Below are positions 3,358 to 5,907 of a stretch of DNA of 5,907 bases, piece by piece. A program made the position numbers and the translations under genes. The stretch is from Euryarchaeota archaeon UBA170 (GTDB taxonomy: Archaea; Thermoplasmatota; Poseidoniia; Poseidoniales; Thalassarchaeaceae): the NCBI GenBank assembly GCA_002499345.1, contig DALF01000040.1, positions 1 through 5,907 on the forward strand. The letters run 5' to 3'. A model generated the notes under the pieces. That model did no database searches. It saw only the letters and a program-made list of their open reading frames with translations, and was not told where the DNA came from. How positions within the stretch are numbered: position 1 is the stretch's first letter; the number at the start of each line of letters is the position of its first letter.

Positions 3358-5907
3358 ATGAAGTCGAACGAGGACTCAATTACCATCGAAGAGATACCCG
3401 TAGGCACAGTTCCTAAATGGCTGCACACCCATTTCGTCAATCAAGCAATAGATCCCCGTCCGATTTCCACGGGTGGACCTCCAAAGATACTGGTGATATA
3501 TGCCAATGAAGGTAGCAGAAGACAGCAGATGTCCAACCTCAGCGATATCGGCTTCGCTTTCGACAGGACCCTCCATCATACACTAGAGTCCCTCAAGTCC
3601 TCTCTGATGGCAGACCTCAGAATACCGAGAAAAATCTCTATGGGTCCAGCGTTTGATTTGGTACTGCATAATTTTTGCTCGGAAAGCGCGTCCAAACTGT
3701 CCTTCCCCCTCATCAATCCGTTACCTAACATGCACTGGGGAGAGGGGAAGACCACCGCCCTCTCGGAACTCCACTCCTTCCTCTCAAAAGAGTCCTCAAT
3801 AGAGTCATGGGACGGTCCCGGAATACACTCTTTCACTAAGGTCCTAAGAGATATTGAGGCTAAGACAGGAGGAACTCACCCAGATTTCCTAACTTCCAGA
3901 ATTTTGGACGGTTTACAACACATTGGAATCCCATTCACACTGTTGGATATTGAGGGAATAATCATGCTAGACCACGCATCCCCAATCAGCAAGTCAGATC
4001 AAGAACTTCTCCATGCTCTCTCTAAGATTAGACCAATTCATCAGTTGACACATCCTGGAAGTTATAGATTAGGTCTCCATGGATTTCAACTGATAGATGA
4101 TTTCCCAGTTACCGATCTAAATAGCCTCCCTGACTGGATTCCTAGGCATGAAATAAGTAATCAAAGAGATATGCCAATTGTCGATAGAGTCTTTGTGAAT
4201 AGGGAAGACCAGTCTTTCGATGCTTCTATCTCAATTGCTAGGAGCATTCTAGAACATGAAGAAAGCGCCACTGTCTTGATTGTCGATCCAGCATATGAAG
4301 AAAATCAATCCAGATGGAACAAAATGATACAAGATATCGGATTACCAATCTCTGGAGTAAAGAGGCCCGTCACACAATCGCCACTAGGTCATTGGTTGCA
4401 TGAGTTGGCTAACATCGGGAGCGGCCCGAATTCGTTCTCCATGGAGAAGCTAAGATTGTTGGCTGTGCAGGAATCCCTTTCACCCTTTTCAGTGTTCCAC
4501 GATAACGATATGCATAGCGAAATCCTCCCCGAACCAGATATCGAACTCCTATCCAAGATTGCTAGGTCAGAGCATATTCTCGGGGGCCCGGGTGCTTTGC
4601 AGAGATGGATGGAGGCCCTATGTAGGCCACCCAAGAATGACGAGAAAGGAACTTCTCGTGAATCGACACAGTGGTGGCTAATCGCAATCGCTTCGTCAAT
4701 CAGCCCTCTCCTAGAGGTTTCAGATAGAAAGCTCCTCTCAGAACAAAGGCTACTCACCGGATGCTACTCAGGAAAGGCCCTCGAAGTTCCATCGCCACCC
4801 TCTAATGGAGACGAATGGTTTAGAGATATTACACGACAAATAGACACCAGTATTGTGGAGGAGTCGTTGGATGGGATATCGCTACCAGTAGTATCCATTA
4901 TTCAGACAATAATCACCGAGCATGAGGCACTCAGGGCGCTTCAAAGCTCAGTCGGGCAAGCTCCGCCAAGAGGAGGAATAGATTGGGTGGCAGAGATATC
5001 CTCCATCTTGAAATCTACGAATCTCCCTGTTCCGGTATCAGGAGTCAGCTCTAGACTAAGGGTAATGACCCCGAAAGATGCTCTGGGCTGCAGCTCTGAT
5101 GTGGCAATACTAGCTAACACCGCAGCATCATCTTGGAATCTAAGATCACTAAAAATACCATTTATCGGAGAAATGGAGAGGCATAGATACGACCTTCTGA
5201 GGCCAGATACACCGATAATCAAGGCTCGTCACTATATTTCTCATATTCTCAACGGTTCTAATAAGACGTTTTTGATAGATCCCAGTTCGGACAAGTCTTC
5301 ACCTCTGGCGGCTCCGATAGAGGAAATTCTTCCCTATTGCAAAACATCTATCCATTTCGACCCCAAATCAGAGGATAATCTCGGTCCTAGAGAGCTAAAG
5401 CAACACGATGGAATCCTCATCCAACAAATGAAGGCTTCAGTAAATCCACCGCTAAACTCCAGTGCAATTACGATTCCATTGGACAGAGATCTTCAGAGAG
5501 ATAGGGAGCGCAGACAGCCAAGGAAGGCGGACGATGAAGGATATCTTCCTGAAGAGTACAGAAATAGAGTTATTTCGTTCGATTATGAAGATCTGACACG
5601 GAAGAGTCCAGATGGAGTCGAGCCTCCTAGGAATTCTACTAGATGGCCGGTCATAGGAGCTACCAGCAACGGTGGAAAAAACTCTGTAACTATTGACCCC
5701 CGGCCATTCAATCCGATTCCATCAGGTTCAGATGTATCTGATAGGAGACACGGGTACTCAGATGGCGCTAGTCAAGAAATACAACTTTGGTCACCAAGCA
5801 GACTACAAGAATGGGCCAAATGCCCGAGAAGAGGGTGGTTGACTAGAGGGCTCAAGATTAGAGATGAAGAGACTCAGAGCGAGGATCTCGATCCGAGAAT
5901 ACATGGA
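3358..5907 (+). CDS. AddB/RexB-like helicase-nuclease subunit with PD-(D/E)XK nuclease domain (3' end missing)
   Basis: The frame is open for 850 codons from ATG 3358 to the right edge, without a stop. The N-terminal region (about 42-100: KILVIYANEG, then FDRTLHHTLESL) and VFVNREDQ...SATVLIVDPAYEE (278-315) resemble the degenerate helicase core of AddB-type proteins. So does DVAILANTAASSWN (581-594), followed by RPDTPIIKARHYISHILNGSNKTFLIDP, which recalls the motif V-VI region. No canonical Walker A is seen, so ATP hydrolysis is doubtful. The C-terminal part opens with LWSPSRLQEWAKCPRRGWL (810-828), the usual entry to PD-(D/E)XK nucleases of the RecB/AddB/Cas4 group. Cys822 is a candidate first iron-sulfur ligand. 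DLDPRIHG (843-850) is where the nuclease's Gly-x-x-x-His motif begins, so catalytic residues lie beyond the window. Likely role: double-strand-break end processing with a UvrD/AddA-type helicase partner, which is not in the window. Overall similarity is diffuse; the nuclease entry motif is the best evidence. Confidence 0.65.
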   Translation, partial: MKSNEDSITIEEIPVGTVPKWLHTHFVNQAIDPRPISTGGPPKILVIYANEGSRRQQMSNLSDIGFAFDRTLHHTLESLKSSLMADLRIPRKISMGPAFDLVLHNFCSESASKLSFPLINPLPNMHWGEGKTTALSELHSFLSKESSIESWDGPGIHSFTKVLRDIEAKTGGTHPDFLTSRILDGLQHIGIPFTLLDIEGIIMLDHASPISKSDQELLHALSKIRPIHQLTHPGSYRLGLHGFQLIDDFPVTDLNSLPDWIPRHEISNQRDMPIVDRVFVNREDQSFDASISIARSILEHEESATVLIVDPAYEENQSRWNKMIQDIGLPISGVKRPVTQSPLGHWLHELANIGSGPNSFSMEKLRLLAVQESLSPFSVFHDNDMHSEILPEPDIELLSKIARSEHILGGPGALQRWMEALCRPPKNDEKGTSRESTQWWLIAIASSISPLLEVSDRKLLSEQRLLTGCYSGKALEVPSPPSNGDEWFRDITRQIDTSIVEESLDGISLPVVSIIQTIITEHEALRALQSSVGQAPPRGGIDWVAEISSILKSTNLPVPVSGVSSRLRVMTPKDALGCSSDVAILANTAASSWNLRSLKIPFIGEMERHRYDLLRPDTPIIKARHYISHILNGSNKTFLIDPSSDKSSPLAAPIEEILPYCKTSIHFDPKSEDNLGPRELKQHDGILIQQMKASVNPPLNSSAITIPLDRDLQRDRERRQPRKADDEGYLPEEYRNRVISFDYEDLTRKSPDGVEPPRNSTRWPVIGATSNGGKNSVTIDPRPFNPIPSGSDVSDRRHGYSDGASQEIQLWSPSRLQEWAKCPRRGWLTRGLKIRDEETQSEDLDPRIHG

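Noticed and set aside
3736..3756. WGEGKTTAL (nuclease-gene residues 127-135) as a Walker A ATP-binding loop
   Set aside because: The first Gly of GxxxxGK[T/S] is missing (Met125 sits there), and the position, about 130 residues in, does not match the N-terminal Walker A of active helicase subunits.
3376..3836. Two minus-strand ORFs (3376-3579 and 3576-3836)
   Set aside because: They lie opposite the long + strand nuclease frame, have no start signals, and their translations show no recognisable family features.
4389..5222. Minus-strand ORFs at 4389-4757 and 4941-5222
   Set aside because: Antisense to the nuclease gene, with Ser/Leu-rich low-quality translations and no Shine-Dalgarno or TATA support.

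Overview
The window reads as a stretch of archaeal chromosome, probably from a marine euryarchaeon of the Thermoplasmatota / Poseidoniales (Marine Group II) type. The archaeal call rests on four things: a Pth2-type peptidyl-tRNA hydrolase, AT-rich TATA-like boxes about 25 bp upstream of likely transcript starts, a mixture of genes with and without Shine-Dalgarno sites, and a secreted protein carrying several N-glycosylation sequons and a C-terminal membrane anchor. The lineage within the archaea is inferred from gene style, not proven by a marker.

Layout: (1) The 3' part of pth2 enters from the left edge on the + strand and ends at 259. (2) It converges on a minus-strand gene (346-1011) for a six-helix membrane protein that aligns with the aquaporin/MIP family but has lost both NPA motifs. 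The 86-bp convergent junction holds two hairpins, one of which overlaps the membrane protein's stop codon. (3) A divergent intergenic region (1012-1239) carries TATA-like boxes, two adjacent look-alike inverted repeats, a perfect 6-3-6 palindrome and a nine-codon upstream ORF. (4) The + strand then holds three genes in a row. The first is a PLP-dependent low-specificity threonine aldolase. The second is a secreted, membrane-anchored thioredoxin-like protein resembling DUF1223/Omp28 proteins. The third is a long ORF, open at the right edge, that resembles the AddB/RexB-type subunit of helicase-nucleases and breaks off just inside its C-terminal PD-(D/E)XK nuclease domain.

The genes do not form one obvious pathway. 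The left part is translation housekeeping (Pth2), followed by an unrelated transporter-like protein, amino-acid metabolism, an envelope thiol protein and a DNA repair/recombination nuclease. The last three genes are close together (36-66 bp gaps) and may share transcripts. The thioredoxin-like and nuclease genes lie in the same reading frame, separated by a single TAA. I see no mobile element, CRISPR array, tRNA or rRNA. The points most worth a second look are the NPA-less aquaporin-like protein, the tandem inverted repeats upstream of the threonine aldolase, and the divergent nuclease subunit.
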